This document shows positions 1 to 10,440 of a stretch of DNA of 64,000 nucleotides, in pieces. The position numbers were made by a program, and so were the translations under genes. The DNA is from Gnetum montanum (lineage: Eukaryota; Streptophyta; Gnetopsida; Gnetales; Gnetaceae): assembly GCA_015680685.1 (NCBI GenBank), contig MNCI01020931.1:399704-463703 (forward strand), given 5' to 3'. Each line of letters starts with the position of its first letter. The stretch's first letter is position 1. The notes below the pieces were generated by a model, which was not told the DNA's origin, made no database searches, and saw only the letters and a program-made list of their open reading frames with translations.

Positions 1-1574
1 AGTCTTGTTGCTACCAATGCCAAGATTACATCTTTCGTTGTCCATCCGTAAGCGCGTCATCAGTCTTGGTCCTTGCATAGCTACTTCAACACTGCTCCAT
101 TCCAAGTGTTCCCTCTAGATCCAATCCATTGTTGCATAATTGCCATCTGCACACACAACACAGTCCTGTATTAGCAAGGGTAAATGAATTTCAATGTGGT
201 TAATACCTTACTTTGGTGTAAGTCCATTGGCTGAGTTGTGGTATGGCTGATTGCAGATCTAGAAATATAATAACGATGATTACCGAAGGTGTAGGGGTTA
301 GGAGAAAATCAAAAAAATTGGGCCCTGTACCCCCATGACTAATCGTGAACCTCTGGTAGTGAAAGAATGGAAAAAGAATAAGAACAAGAAGATGGATAAA
401 AAAGGATAACTAGGACATCAATAAAGTGGATGTCAAGATGGAAATGAATAGAATAAGATAGATTGCAAAAATGTTAAGGAAAAGAATTTAACTGGTGCAC
501 CAAATAGGAATGCGAGTGGGTCTTCCCCAAAGCAGACTTATGCCTTTAATGCCCTAACAAACCCACATTCAAATAGTCTGTAGGCCCTGGGAATGTCCTT
601 TGGAACAAGAGCTAAAGTCTTAACCATAAGAATTTACCAAAAAGAAAACAATGTATCTACCAAAATATACACTAATGATACAACCAACAATGAGGTGAAC
701 CATGGAGAGAAGGATGGAGAGAATAGGATGGAATGGAATCTCAAGAACAAGATGGTGTACAGCCCCTTATGTATTGCGTGATTAATGTGACTTAGCAAAT
801 CTCATTCCAACTTTAGCCTCAAACCAACCATATCTAGTGACTTCACATCAACGCAGTTTGCCAAACCACCCACTTAAGTAACAAGAATGCATCTCCAAAG
901 AGCCACCACCATTCCGATAAAACAAATAAGGAGAGAAAGGGAAGCGAGAAGGGCCTTAGTTAGAGGAAACATTTTTGGTTCTATAAACAGTGCTTGTAGC
1001 CCAAGGGATTATTTTATCTAAGGGGTGTGCTTTAAATTCTCACTTTCCTTCTTCTCTTTTTTTTCTCTTTCTTTTTGTTTTGTTTTGTGTTTTTATGCAT
1101 GAGAACCACATCATGCAAACACTTCTTATTTTTATTGTCTCAGCTTCCAATAATTGGGTAATATTGAAACGACAAGAAAACTCAAGAGGAAAACATCCAA
1201 GCACCAAGAGAATGGCCAACACAATTACATCAAATTCCCTTGAAGTCACACCCTTTTCAAACCTTGAGTCCTTCCTTAGTTTGAGAAGTGCCCAGTCACT
1301 GATTCGTTAGAGTTCTTATTGGAAAGGGATTTCCAAGCCAAGAGAAACCATAGACTTTGTGGATGAATGGATGAAGTGGACTCATTGCCTGTCATATCAA
1401 AAGAACATACCTTAGTATCAACATCATAACTTGAAGGTAAAAACCAAACATTAGCAATCAATAAGAAAATAGTTCATACCATCGTGGAGAACACTTATTG
1501 GGTGACAAACTTACAGGATGGTTAACACACATACACACATACACACAAAAATTGAAAAAATATAATGATGTTGT
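1..1574 (-). other. Element A 3' noncoding region and remnant start of ORF-X
   Basis: This AT-rich stretch is the reverse complement of the region after pol in element B (about 23900-25520), matching through the purine/T-rich blocks, the CATGGTGTGGTT block and the final segment at the window edge. At 146 on the minus strand an ATGG is preceded by a TG-rich tract ending in CAG. The same layout occurs in B (25401) and C (37346), where it marks the start of the third ORF. Short ORFs here on either strand have no family signature. Confidence 0.7.
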
Positions 1575-1735
1575 AAAACAAAAACAAGAAAAGTTAAAGA
1601 AATTTGTAAAACAAAAACATGTAAAACAAAAACTGTAAAAAAAAAAATGGTGTAAAACAAAAATGTGTAAAACAAAAACGTGTGAAACAAAAACGTGTAA
1701 AACAAAAATGTGTAAAACAAATATGTGTAAATTAA
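1575..1735 (-). repeat. Expanded TTTTTGTTTTACAC microsatellite-like tract after pol
   Basis: About ten degenerate units of roughly 15-16 bases (on plus, TGTGTAAAACAAAAA) follow one another. The same place just after pol is T-rich in B (23770-23900), C (35390-35540) and E (48580-48720), but only A shows the regular unit. Open frames across it are Phe/Val/Leu/His repeats and are not genes. Confidence 0.75.
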
Positions 1736-1799
1736 AAATTAAAAAGAACTGAGGGCCTCCAATGATTAGCATAGGTGGCCATCTCCCCCATGACCGAAT

Positions 1800-1850
1800 G
1801 GAAAGGAAGAGATCAGAAATAATGAGCGCCTATTTGAATTTTGTGATAGT
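1800..1850 (-). other. Internal deletion junction replacing RT-RNaseH-INT
   Basis: Read on minus, sequence equivalent to the post-protease linker of element B (around 20800-20830) passes within a few dozen bases into sequence equivalent to the end of B's pol (around 23690-23740, GGGGGAGATGGCC). About 2.9 kb of B-equivalent sequence, the whole RT, RNase H and integrase, is absent. The exact breakpoint cannot be fixed because both sides are diverged. Confidence 0.75.
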
Positions 1851-1954
1851 ACCCAACTTCTCCTCATTGATGTTCTTAGATTAAGGGGTGGAAGTTGGTG
1901 ACGCTCATATTCCAAGGTGTCTATCCCTTCGTTGTTAGCATGAGTTTCCTCAAT

Positions 1955-2530
1955 TCATTTCGTGCATATTAGTTTTCTCTTTCTAGTAGCTGTCAACCAT
2001 GAGGTGTCTACTACTTGTGTGATTGCTACATACAAGCACCTTTGAATTTGTATTTCTTGGGCACACCAATTACATGGAAGAGATGCAGAGCATTCTTCCA
2101 TGTCATCACCCTCTGAGTCACTATATGTGCTGCATGAAACTTTCTTCTTCTCAATCTTTCCATAAATGTTTATCTTAGATATCTGCAAGGAAAGATCGTG
2201 GATTCCTAGGTACGCATCTACTGTACTTATCCATGGCCTTCCCATTATAATTGGAAAGCCCCCGTTGTCATTGTTAACTTCTATCACCAGGAAGTTAGCT
2301 AGGTAAGACCAACCACACACAGTGGTAATGATGTCCTCCACCAATCCCAAGGGAATGGTGATGGACTGGCCAACCAGCTCCAATTGGATGTTGCTCTTCT
2401 TAAGTTGGGGCAGGTTCCAGGCTTGATACATTTCTTATGAAATTAAATTGACTTTGGAACCTGAGTCAAGAAGAACCTTATGTGGTTTGTTCCTGGTGAT
2501 TTATAAATAGATTAAGGGGCTCCCAGGGTT
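1955..2530 (-). pseudogene. Element A aspartic protease (retropepsin-like) remnant
   Basis: This is the protease domain of the Gag-Pol polyprotein, which in related elements matures Gag and Pol. The active-site segment LLDSGSKVNLIS is visible around 2440-2480, so the catalytic Asp-Ser-Gly is intact, although a stop follows it. Downstream come the conserved CGWSY and FPIIMGRPW segments and the HDLSL segment (open frame 2431-1955). B, C and E carry the same domain at the same place. There is no RT after it, so it is part of a broken pol. Confidence 0.85.
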
Positions 2531-2788
2531 AGATAGCTTCTTGGGAATATGGCCTACCTTGATCCAGTCAGTTACGGTATGTGTTAACATAACCGTATGC
2601 GTACAACTCTGTTGTTGGATTGAAGGATGCTCCAAAGTGTTAGATGGTCAAGGAGTGTACATGTGCTCAATCGCTTGTTGTTGCGAGAGTTTGTCTGGGC
2701 TTCTAGTTTTGAAGAAGGGTCTTCTCTTTTTGCAGTTGTCAGAACTAGCAGCAGGTTGAATATTTACAGCTCTCATAGCGTTACATTG

Positions 2789-3628
2789 CTACGATTGAGT
2801 AGGGAGTTCCCCTTGCATTTTTGGAGTAGGTTGTATGGGAACTACAGGTGGAAGAGGTGCGGATGAAGTTGGAGGATGGGATGAATGTGGGATGTCTCCC
2901 GAAGGAGAAGGAGTCCTCCTAAAGTACTCCCAAACTTGGTAGTGACGTTGGGGAGTTGTGTGACCCATAGAGTCACTTGAAGAAACTGGCTGTTGCACAT
3001 AATAGCCATAAGGATCAAGTTGCTGGTAAGGGTACTGTTGTGTAGGCGGTGGCATCCCCCATGACTGTGGGTGTTGTCACTACTGATGTTGTCCGATGGG
3101 TTGTGGTGGAGTTCCACTTGGATAGTATGTTAATAGTTGGTGGAACTGCCTTGGGTTACCTTGATGATAAGGCAACCTTCGAAGTGTTTGCCGTTGGTTA
3201 AGTCGTGGATTAAGTGCATACACCCCAGACTCTTGTAGATGTGAGATGATTGGAAAACATCCCTTAGGATGGTCATATTTGCAGATCTCACATCCACCGT
3301 CATCATCTATGTCTGAATCCACATCCTCATTGGGGATAGTAATTTTTCCCTTACCCTTGTTATGTGCAGGGCTTGCATTTCTCTGCTTTGTCTTACCTTT
3401 GTCACTACTTCATTCTTCCTTAGACTATTCTACAATTTTCAAGACTGTTTCAAGTCTAAAGTCTAAGGAATCCCACAATTGGTCCATCTTAGCCGATACT
3501 TTGGTTGCTAGTTTCTGAATCAGCAAGGTTTTTCTGTTCACCAACTCTTTAAGTGGTGACTCATCCTCCTCATCACAAAATCTCACTCCCTTCTTTCTAA
3601 GGGAAGGATCATGGTTGTATTCTTTCAT
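2789..3628 (-). pseudogene. Element A Gag C-terminal part with zinc-knuckle-like motif and Pro/Gln-rich linker
   Basis: Three adjoining open pieces (3628-3425, 3322-3080, 3055-2789) continue the gag reading after the capsid. The middle piece has CEICKYDHPKGCFP, a C-x2-C-x3-H-x3/4-C knuckle-like motif of the nucleic-acid-binding kind found in Gag. B has ...GCCP and C ...GYCP at the same place. The last piece is rich in Pro, Gln and Tyr (QQYPYQQ, SAPLPPVVP), a low-complexity linker before the protease. Frame breaks separate the pieces. Confidence 0.78.
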
Positions 3629-3640
3629 GCTCTCTCTTTT

Positions 3641-4150
3641 TCATAGTTCACCTTCTTCTTTTGCTACTTGTTCCAACAAGCGATGTACTTCATGGGCTCT
3701 AAGTTCTAATAGTCTCCCTTGGGCATAAGTCCTAAGGGTTCTTCTAGTTTCATGCCTTAGCCCATCCACGATGTGGTGAAGTTGATCCTGTTGAGCATAC
3801 CCATGGCCTGAGAAATGATGTAACAATGTGTAGTAGCGAGCCATGGCAGCATCCAAGGGTTCATGATGACCTTGCTTCCATCCTTGGATCTGCTTACGCA
3901 AGCTAGACACTCTGGAGTATGTTTGATACTTATTGTTGTAGAGTTCTAACATCATACTCCACCTCCTGATGGTTTCTGGCTCTAAGGACTGGTACCAACT
4001 CTCTGCTTCCTTTGTGAGTGTCCTGGGAAACAACTTAAGTTTCTGCCACTCATTTTCTACATTTTGCAAGGTGTAGGCATAGTGGAATGCTTGTAAATGA
4101 TGTTGCGGATCTGCGTTGTATCCCCCTTCAAAGCATGGAATATTGTTCAT
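3641..4150 (-). pseudogene. Element A Gag capsid domain (retrotransposon gag family)
   Basis: A 169-residue open frame holds the retrotransposon Gag capsid-like core, the part that builds the virus-like particle. It starts MNNIPCFEGGYNADPQ and contains the usual helical pattern with LKLFPRTLTKEAESWYQSL followed by RRWSMMLELY. The same block occurs with stops in B (18503), C (30081) and E (53976 minus). It is the best-preserved gag block in the window. It ends LLEQVAKEEGEL just before the next piece of gag. Confidence 0.88.
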
Positions 4151-4200
4151 GTCTAATCATTTGATCTAACTATCTTTTAAATGCCTTGTTGGAATTCTCA

Positions 4201-5110
4201 CTACCTCCGTGATGTCAAGTATACTTCGGGTGGCCAGTAGGGGCTCATCATGATCATCTCTGTCATGATGCCTATGATTTCTTCGTTGTTCCCTACTTTC
4301 CCTTCGTTCACGCCCTTGTCCTCTCTCTTGACTCTCTCGTCGAGGTCTCTCATTTTTCCTACCTCTATCCTCACCGTTATGCTCATGATGGCTATGCCTA
4401 GATGTGAAAGGAGAGGGTGAGTGATGTGAACAAGGGGAAGAAGAAGGAGAACCATCACCATGACGATGCTTCTTGCCTTCTCTTCTATTGCTTCAACCCT
4501 AATCGTGATGACGATCTAAGTGCCCATCCTTATCATGAGTTGTTGTTCCCTCTATGAACAGTTGGCATTCATGGGAATCAGAACTAGTGTTATGTATTGT
4601 TGATCGTAGGTTCTGATACCCCACCTCCTCACTATCATTAGGAGGGGAAACATCCTTTGATAGAGAACCTGTTATGAGTGGTTCACCATCTCCTATTTCA
4701 CTAAGGATGTGCAGGACCCCTTTGCCCTTCAACAGTGTATGTTGGCTCTCCTACCTTGAGTCCCTAATATGTTGTGCTTCTATGGGATAGTAATCCCTCA
4801 TATCAAAGTCTACTGCAACGTATTTAGCATATAGTTCCATCATACTAATCTGTGCTAAGGCACGAAAAAGCATGTTAGGGACTGACTGATCTGGAGGTAA
4901 CATGATGTTACCTTGCAAATCTCTCCAACGCATCTGTTTGTCTTGATGAAGGATAAAGGTAAAGTTTGGAATATACTCATCAAGATGAGTATAGACTATC
5001 CAATATTGTTTAGGACTTGGCTGATTTTGGTTATGTGTTTTTGATTGCTGATTGTTTTGTGTATTATCCCTAGGTGGTGTATTACTCTTGTGAGAAGAAG
5101 AAGAAGACAT
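4201..5110 (-). pseudogene. Element A Gag N-terminal region
   Basis: The gag start is the ATG at 5110 on minus, giving MSSSSSHKSNTPP followed by a Gln/Asn-rich segment and then YWIVYTHLDEYIPNFTFILH, RWRDLQGNIMLPPDQ and a short helical part. The YTHLDE...P.FTFI.HQD block recurs at the gag start of B (17630), C (27610 and 29250) and, weakly, E (54800 minus), so it is a real conserved domain of this lineage. I do not recognise it as a named family. Two further open pieces (4732-4499, 4461-4201) are charged low-complexity linker leading to the capsid domain. Confidence 0.75.
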
Positions 5111-5235
5111 TGTGTCTTATTGGTGTGCTATTTCACCGCTATATAAATTTTTCTTTAAATTAACCCAAAGGTTCATTTAAGCTCACAATGATGTGAGTGA
5201 TATCCTTATGTTCTATTCAGCACACAAACACTTAG

Positions 5236-5253
5236 TCCCCGACAACGGTGCAT
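5236..5253 (-). promoter_or_regulatory. Primer-binding site (tRNA-Asp type) of element A
   Basis: Next to the LTR, minus-strand ATGCACCGTTGTCGGGGA matches the complement of the tRNA-Asp 3' end with a few mismatches. That primer is typical of Athila-like elements. Confidence 0.8.
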
Positions 5254-5254
5254 A

Positions 5255-6079
5255 TGATGAGTGGCGAGATACCCCTACACTCAACCATACAAATACGAGC
5301 ATAGCATGTGCGATCCGGTTGAACTCTGCAGACTAAGTGCCTACACACCCCATGGAACACTTGAGGTTAATCATTCATTATCTTCCTAGACTTGTAGTTG
5401 TCACGGTGTATGGTTAAGCAAGTCTGAGGTATGTGATTTTTATAGTTTTTATGTTTTATGTCTCCTATGCTAACAAGGTGAAGGGTTGAGAAACTAATTA
5501 CTAACTCTAACTAATGAACTAAGTCTAAATTACCTAGCATCAGCATCCGTTCCCACTTACCGTATACACCTTGAACCGATGCAACCGTGGCTACCAAATG
5601 CTAATCATTGCTGGGATCACCACGTGTAATGCATGTGCTGAAAGTGGTCGTACTGAGGCACTTAACTAGGAGGAAAGGGTGAGAGAAGGAAAATAGTAAA
5701 TAATTGGTAATAAGTAACAAGTAATAAAATCCTAATTAGCCTATTCCATGTATTGCAAGCTTTATCCATGAAGCTCGTCTTTATTGCCATACACAAACTT
5801 GTGTTCAGGTACAATGTTTGCTTGAATAAAGATCCATTCACTTTGGGACTCCTACTACGGGCACATGGAAAATATTCTATCTCTGAAGTGATCAATCTGC
5901 CATATTTTCCCTACTGTCACGCCTAGGATGAGGAAATAAAGGAGAGCCATCTCTTATTTATAGATATAACGGTGCACCGCGATATCATGTACACGATATC
6001 GTAGAGGAAGACGCGATATTGCGAGGGATGTAATATCATGTACGTGATATCATGGCCCATGCGATATCGTGTCCCATCA
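5255..6079 (-). repeat. 5' LTR of element A (825 bp)
   Basis: On minus it begins TGATGGGA and ends CGCCACTCATCA. It shares its U5 end and R region with the solo LTR at 46077-47169, including the GTATGGTTGAGTGTAGGGGTA stretch. A TATA box (minus TATAAATAAG, 5953-5962) lies just downstream of a palindromic array. The solo relative is longer mainly because of extra tandem units in its R-U5. Confidence 0.9.
5979..6072 (-). repeat. GATATC-centred palindromic array in U3 of element A
   Basis: Six degenerate copies of a decamer-like palindrome (CGCGATATCATG, ACACGATATCGT, GCGATATTGC, TAATATCATG, GTGATATCAT, GCGATATCGT) sit directly upstream of the LTR TATA box. In the solo LTR at 47052-47142 the same array has four perfect GCGATATCGC copies, so here it is the decayed version. 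Confidence 0.8.
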
Positions 6080-8100
6080 AAGAGCAATGAGTAAGAATGA
6101 GTAGGGCATATCCATCTATATACCAACCTGTGATGAGTCACCTTAATGAGGTGGCTCGAACAGTTAGTTAGATGGAGAAGGGTGGTCTAATCTTCTTTAC
6201 CTAGCAAATGCAACTAATTGCGAGATCAAATCCTAATGCTTTGGAGGCGATGATGTCATTATCACAACATCATTTATTCCTAGAAATCTCTAGGAATGCT
6301 ACCACTTTCTTAGTGCAGTTGGAGGAAGGCAAAGATGCAACTATCTTAGTTATGTAGCACCATGGGCAGGAGACAATGATTAAAGTGGTGGCTTAAGCAT
6401 TGAATGCATCCATGGTGTCTATACCAGATGTATCTACACTTCAAGATGTGTAAATGTCCATGGGCATGGTCAGTGAAAAGTTACATGTAGCCCAGCATGA
6501 AAAGTTGCTAGAACGACTGGTAGGAACTAGGCAACTGACTCTGGACATCTTTGATCTTTTGGAGAACATCACTGCAACCTAGTCAAAGTTGCTAAACGTA
6601 AGGGGCAAATGCATTATCTAAAGGGGTAACTTGAAAAAGCCTAAGAAAGAAACCAATGCTTGGCTGCAGAGGCTGCTAAACTTTGTGCTTGACTTGCCAA
6701 TCCTGCGATCCTAAGCCCAAAAATAACAAGAGATGAAGCTTTCAAATAGCTTCAAGAAAGATTCTAGAAAGCTAAGGAAGAGGTAGTTACAACCATCTTC
6801 AACCAGTCCATAATTGAAGGAGAAATGCACTCAATCTAGAAGGGCTTGGAATAGATGTTCTAGGAGAATGAAGCCTTGACTACAAAAAATTATCGCCTGT
6901 GAAATGTTGATGCTTAAAAGGATCAAATGCAAGAATTTCTTCATCAACAACAAGAGCAACTTGCCAAGGTAAACACTGAATTAAGAAGACTAGCTATGGA
7001 AAACTGCAATCTATCAATGGAGGAAGTGTGTGACATCTACTAGAAATCAACCATCAAAATCGCTACCTGGAAGAATGAGGCCCTCAAATTTAAGAAAGTG
7101 AAGAATCACTACAGGGACCAGGTTTTCTTGAAAAATGAAGTGAATGAAAAAAAATTTAGATGGAAAAGGTGAAATTGAATGAAGCCCTCTAGTAACTCCA
7201 ATAAGGAAGGAAGATGTGGCAACCCCTCGTTGATGGGATCAACACCTACAACAAAGTGGATATCTACTTAAGGAGTTGCAAATCGAGGAGATGATAAAGT
7301 ACATGGAGTAGGCCAATCTATGATATGCAAACTTGGCAATGTTGACTATCGAACGATCGTGGTCAAAATTAGAATAACAAGTGGCTAGCTCGTATTTGTT
7401 CTACAAGGTGGAGTTCAAGCATCACAAAGACACCAAGAAGAAGATTAAGACTTCAAATGCTAAACTCAAAGTTCTTAGAGCTTCATTCAAAGACCAATGA
7501 TCAATCATGGAGAACCTAGCTAGACGGATGAATGACTACTAGGATCTAAAAGACACAATGAAGGTGTTCTACATTGAATGTAAATAGTTCGTTGCCTAGT
7601 TCATCAATGTGAAGGAGTTATTTCCAGTAATCTCCTATCCTTGGGTGTGCCCATTCCAACCCACATTGGGGAAGTTGTATGGATGGTGCATGCCCCAAAG
7701 TAAGGAGGAGAAAATGAAAGCACTGCTAGATGCTTTCCAACTCCCACTTGAAGTTGCAGTAGTAGTAGGACAGCCATAGCCACCTCAACCATTGCTCGTG
7801 CATGAAGCCAATGAAGGTCCCTTGGAGCCTCAAGAACCACCACCACTTGGGACCATTTGATCTTCTTCAACAAGCTTCACACCATCAAGGAACATGCTAT
7901 CCAAGTTTTGAAGAGTTGAGTCATGGTGTTGAATTTTGTGTCCTAAATACTATCATTCTTTGTAATGTGTGGATTTGTACACCTGGGCACTCAAGTTTTT
8001 GTTAAGTCAATTAGTTTAAATTTGTTTGAAGAAAAGTCAATCAATAATCCCATACCTTTCCAATTTTGTAAAAGAACTTGAGGATGAGTTTTGATTCAGT
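6080..8100 (+). pseudogene. Element D ORF-X (third ORF) C-terminal coiled-coil part, decayed
   Basis: This is colinear with 38410-40390 of element C. Visible segments include VSEKLHVAQHEKLLERL, DIFDLLENITAT, LAKVNTELRRLAMENCNLSM and ATWKNEALKFKKVKNHYRDQ, i.e. long stretches of charged and leucine residues with heptad-like spacing, interrupted by stops and frameshifts. The end is Pro-rich (QPPQPLL) and is followed by the polypurine tract. I do not recognise the family. No membrane segment is apparent. The open frames at 7604-7873 (minus) and 7802-8005 are shadows of this region. Confidence 0.7.
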
Positions 8101-8110
8101 TGTGGGTGTA

Positions 8111-9089
8111 TGATGAGTCATGTCCAGTTGGTTGCGTCGATGAGGCCTTGTTGATGTAGCCTCGTTGACTAGGCCTCATTGATGAGGCCTCGTCGATGCA
8201 TCATGTCATGCATTGACAAGGCCTTGTTGATGCATCGTGTCATGCATCAATGAGGCCCCATCAATGCAGTGTTGGTTTTCTTGATTTTTGGCTATAAATA
8301 CACACTTGCAGCTGCATTTATGACAAAAGTAGAGATTGTAGTTGTAATGGAGTAGTTCTTACATTTTTTCCATTTGAAAGTTAGAATTCTCCCTTGAGTG
8401 CCTACAGCAGAACTCATTGAGTTTATGGATCTTTATTCGAGCATTGTTGTACCTAAGCTTGTGTGTGCAACAATAAAGATGAGCTTTCTAATAAACCTTG
8501 TAGCACTTTGGATAGATTAGCTATTTTATTTATGCATTTAATGTTTTTAATTAATTATTAAATTTTTTCCATTAGTTATTAAATATTTTCCAGTTATTAC
8601 ATTAATGAATCAATTGAGCTAGATAGATTACACACATAAGTACGACCACTTCGAGCGTAACACGTATTTACTTAGTAATCCCAGCAGTGCTATTACTTGG
8701 TACGCCTAGTAGTGTAGCGCTTGGTTGCCCAACATTAGATATGTGGGTTCAGGACATGTATGAAAAATAGGATCAAATGCTTATGTTAGAATTAGTTAAA
8801 TGTTGGTTAATTAGTTAATTTAGATTAGTTAATCAAATTTCTTTTATCTACATTTGAGCACCAACTTATAAAACACAAAATGATAAAAATTGAATGCCTT
8901 AGTTACTCTTAAGCATACCAACGAACATCACAAGTGTAATTGGGAAGACAATGATTGACCTTAAGGAAAGATTTACTTCCTAAAGGACTAGTGCACCAGA
9001 AATGATAAAGTCTATAGAATTTGGTCGAGTCACGCATGAACGCTTCGTGATTTGTATGGTTGGGTGTAGGGGTACCTCGCCACTCATCA
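8111..9089 (+). repeat. 3' LTR of element D (979 bp)
   Basis: Begins TGATGAGTCATG and ends CCTCGCCACTCATCA. It contains an AGGCCT-centred array, a TATA box (GGCTATAAATACAC, about 8292) and an AATAAA at 8471. The sequence just upstream (TTGTGGGTGTA) is the decayed polypurine tract. The first LTR is outside the window, so the target duplication cannot be tested. Confidence 0.9.
8131..8275 (+). repeat. AGGCCT-centred palindromic array in U3 of element D
   Basis: About six copies of an inverted-repeat motif of the type CGATGAGGCCTCGTCGATGC or TGACAAGGCCTTGTTGA, several separated by GCATCATGTCATGCAT-like palindromes, immediately upstream of the TATA box. Elements C (16081-16178, 40421-40517) share it; A, B and E do not. 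Confidence 0.82.
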
Positions 9090-9091
9090 AA

Positions 9092-9171
9092 CATGAAATA
9101 CCAAATGCACATGACATAAAGAAAATGCTAACATGAAATAACAAGTGCACATTACACAAAGAAAATGCTAG
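9092..9171 (+). repeat. Two tandem copies of a 40-bp unit
   Basis: CATGAAATACCAAATGCACA... is followed by CATGAAATAACAAGTGCACA..., each ending AAAGAAAATGCTA. The copies differ at a few positions. They start next to the element D LTR end. Confidence 0.75.
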
Positions 9172-9196
9172 CTCATCAGCCCAAAAAATTCATGTC

Positions 9197-9222
9197 AAAA
9201 AGAAAGAAAGAAAGAAAGAAAA
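9197..9222. repeat. (AAAG)n microsatellite
   Basis: About six tandem AAAG units. Confidence 0.9.
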
Positions 9223-10414
9223 CCAAATCCAAGACATATGAGAGACTCCATACATGACTCACAACTCACAAGAAATCCCATATGCCCTCATGAAATAATC
9301 ATTAATTTTCTAGGCCAATACAACTTCAAACACCTACTAAAAATATTTGTACAACAAGGATTTAAAATACAAACCTCTAAGTTTAATTTGATCAATTTGC
9401 AAAGGGTGAAGACATTTTAAGCTTGGGTTATTATCCAACTAGTAGCCCCAAGAAATCAACTTTAAACCACAAGTCCAAGATGCTACCAAAAATCTTGTTA
9501 TAAAAATTAGAGAAAATAGTCCTTTGGATCAACCAAATAATCCCCAAAAATTAGTCATCAAAGCCTCCAATAGTAGTTGTAAAATCAACCTTCCAAGAGC
9601 TCACAAGACCATACAAGACATCCCAAGAGATGGTTGAGAATAAGCAAGGAATAGTCACTTTACTTCTCCTCTTGTCAACTCCTCATCCCTCAAACTAGCA
9701 TAGTCTCCCCTTCCTTGGAAAAGCCCCCCAGACTTCCACCCCCATCCCCTTCTATTTATAGGATGGATGAGATCCTAAAGCTTAGACAAAGACTTATGCA
9801 CAAGATTTTACACAATGGATGAAGACTAGATAACCCATTTTTGAAGAATCCTTTTTTTATTCATGGCATCATTGGTACTTGACTTGGATAAGTAATCTCT
9901 CGTGAGGGACTAGACATGGTGACAGTGACAACACTTAAGAGAGTTACATGACTCATATTAAATGAGTCCATTGTCCCTTTTCCAATAACTAAGATGAAGT
10001 GGATAATTATCATATAACTAAAATAGATGTTATCATTAGCATGTCATAGAGCATACATCATCATCCTATATTGAATTTTCTTATGATTCCACTTTTTTGT
10101 CTTATTTTATGTCACTTTTTACTTTATAAACCATGAGGGTTTCTCATTTATTTTTTTCCTTTTATCTATTTTCCATTATTTCCACAATTTATATAGTAAA
10201 AATCATTTATACTAAACTTTTTTTACATTCAACATTTTACATATATCAGGTCCTAATGACCGTAAACATGGCTACCATTCTAGAAATTAATATTGTAATT
10301 TAATTAAGGAAAATATGGTCCCATAAGATACTTTCTTTAATTAATAAATAATAAGAAATAAACTGTAATCTTGCTTATGTCACCTAAACAAAAGTCTCTA
10401 TATTGCTTTAAAGT

Positions 10415-10440
10415 ATCTCTCTCTCTCTCTCACACACACA
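10415..10440. repeat. Compound (TC)n(CA)n microsatellite
   Basis: Eight TC units run directly into five CA units. Confidence 0.9.

Larger units (their letters stand above)
1..6079 (-). mobile_element. Element A: Ty3/gypsy (Athila-like) deletion derivative, cut by left window edge
   Basis: Read on the minus strand this is LTR (5255-6079), tRNA-Asp-type primer-binding site, gag, protease, then directly the end of pol and a long 3' noncoding region that runs off the window. RT, RNase H and integrase are missing. Gag and the 3' region match element B closely, whereas the LTR U3 carries a different repeat array. The flank after 6079 is the third ORF of element D, so A is inserted in D. The second LTR and target duplication lie outside the window. 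It could only have moved with proteins supplied by relatives. Confidence 0.88.
6080..9089 (+). mobile_element. Element D: 3' part of an Athila-like element of the C family
   Basis: This contains the end of the third ORF and the 3' LTR. It aligns with element C from about 38410 to 41328. It starts exactly where element A's LTR ends, so the rest of D presumably continues beyond A, left of the window. Confidence 0.85.

Noticed and set aside
1458-1772. Phe/Val/Leu/His-rich minus-strand ORFs that look like membrane proteins
   Set aside because: Pure product of the TTTTTGTTTTACAC repeat after pol.
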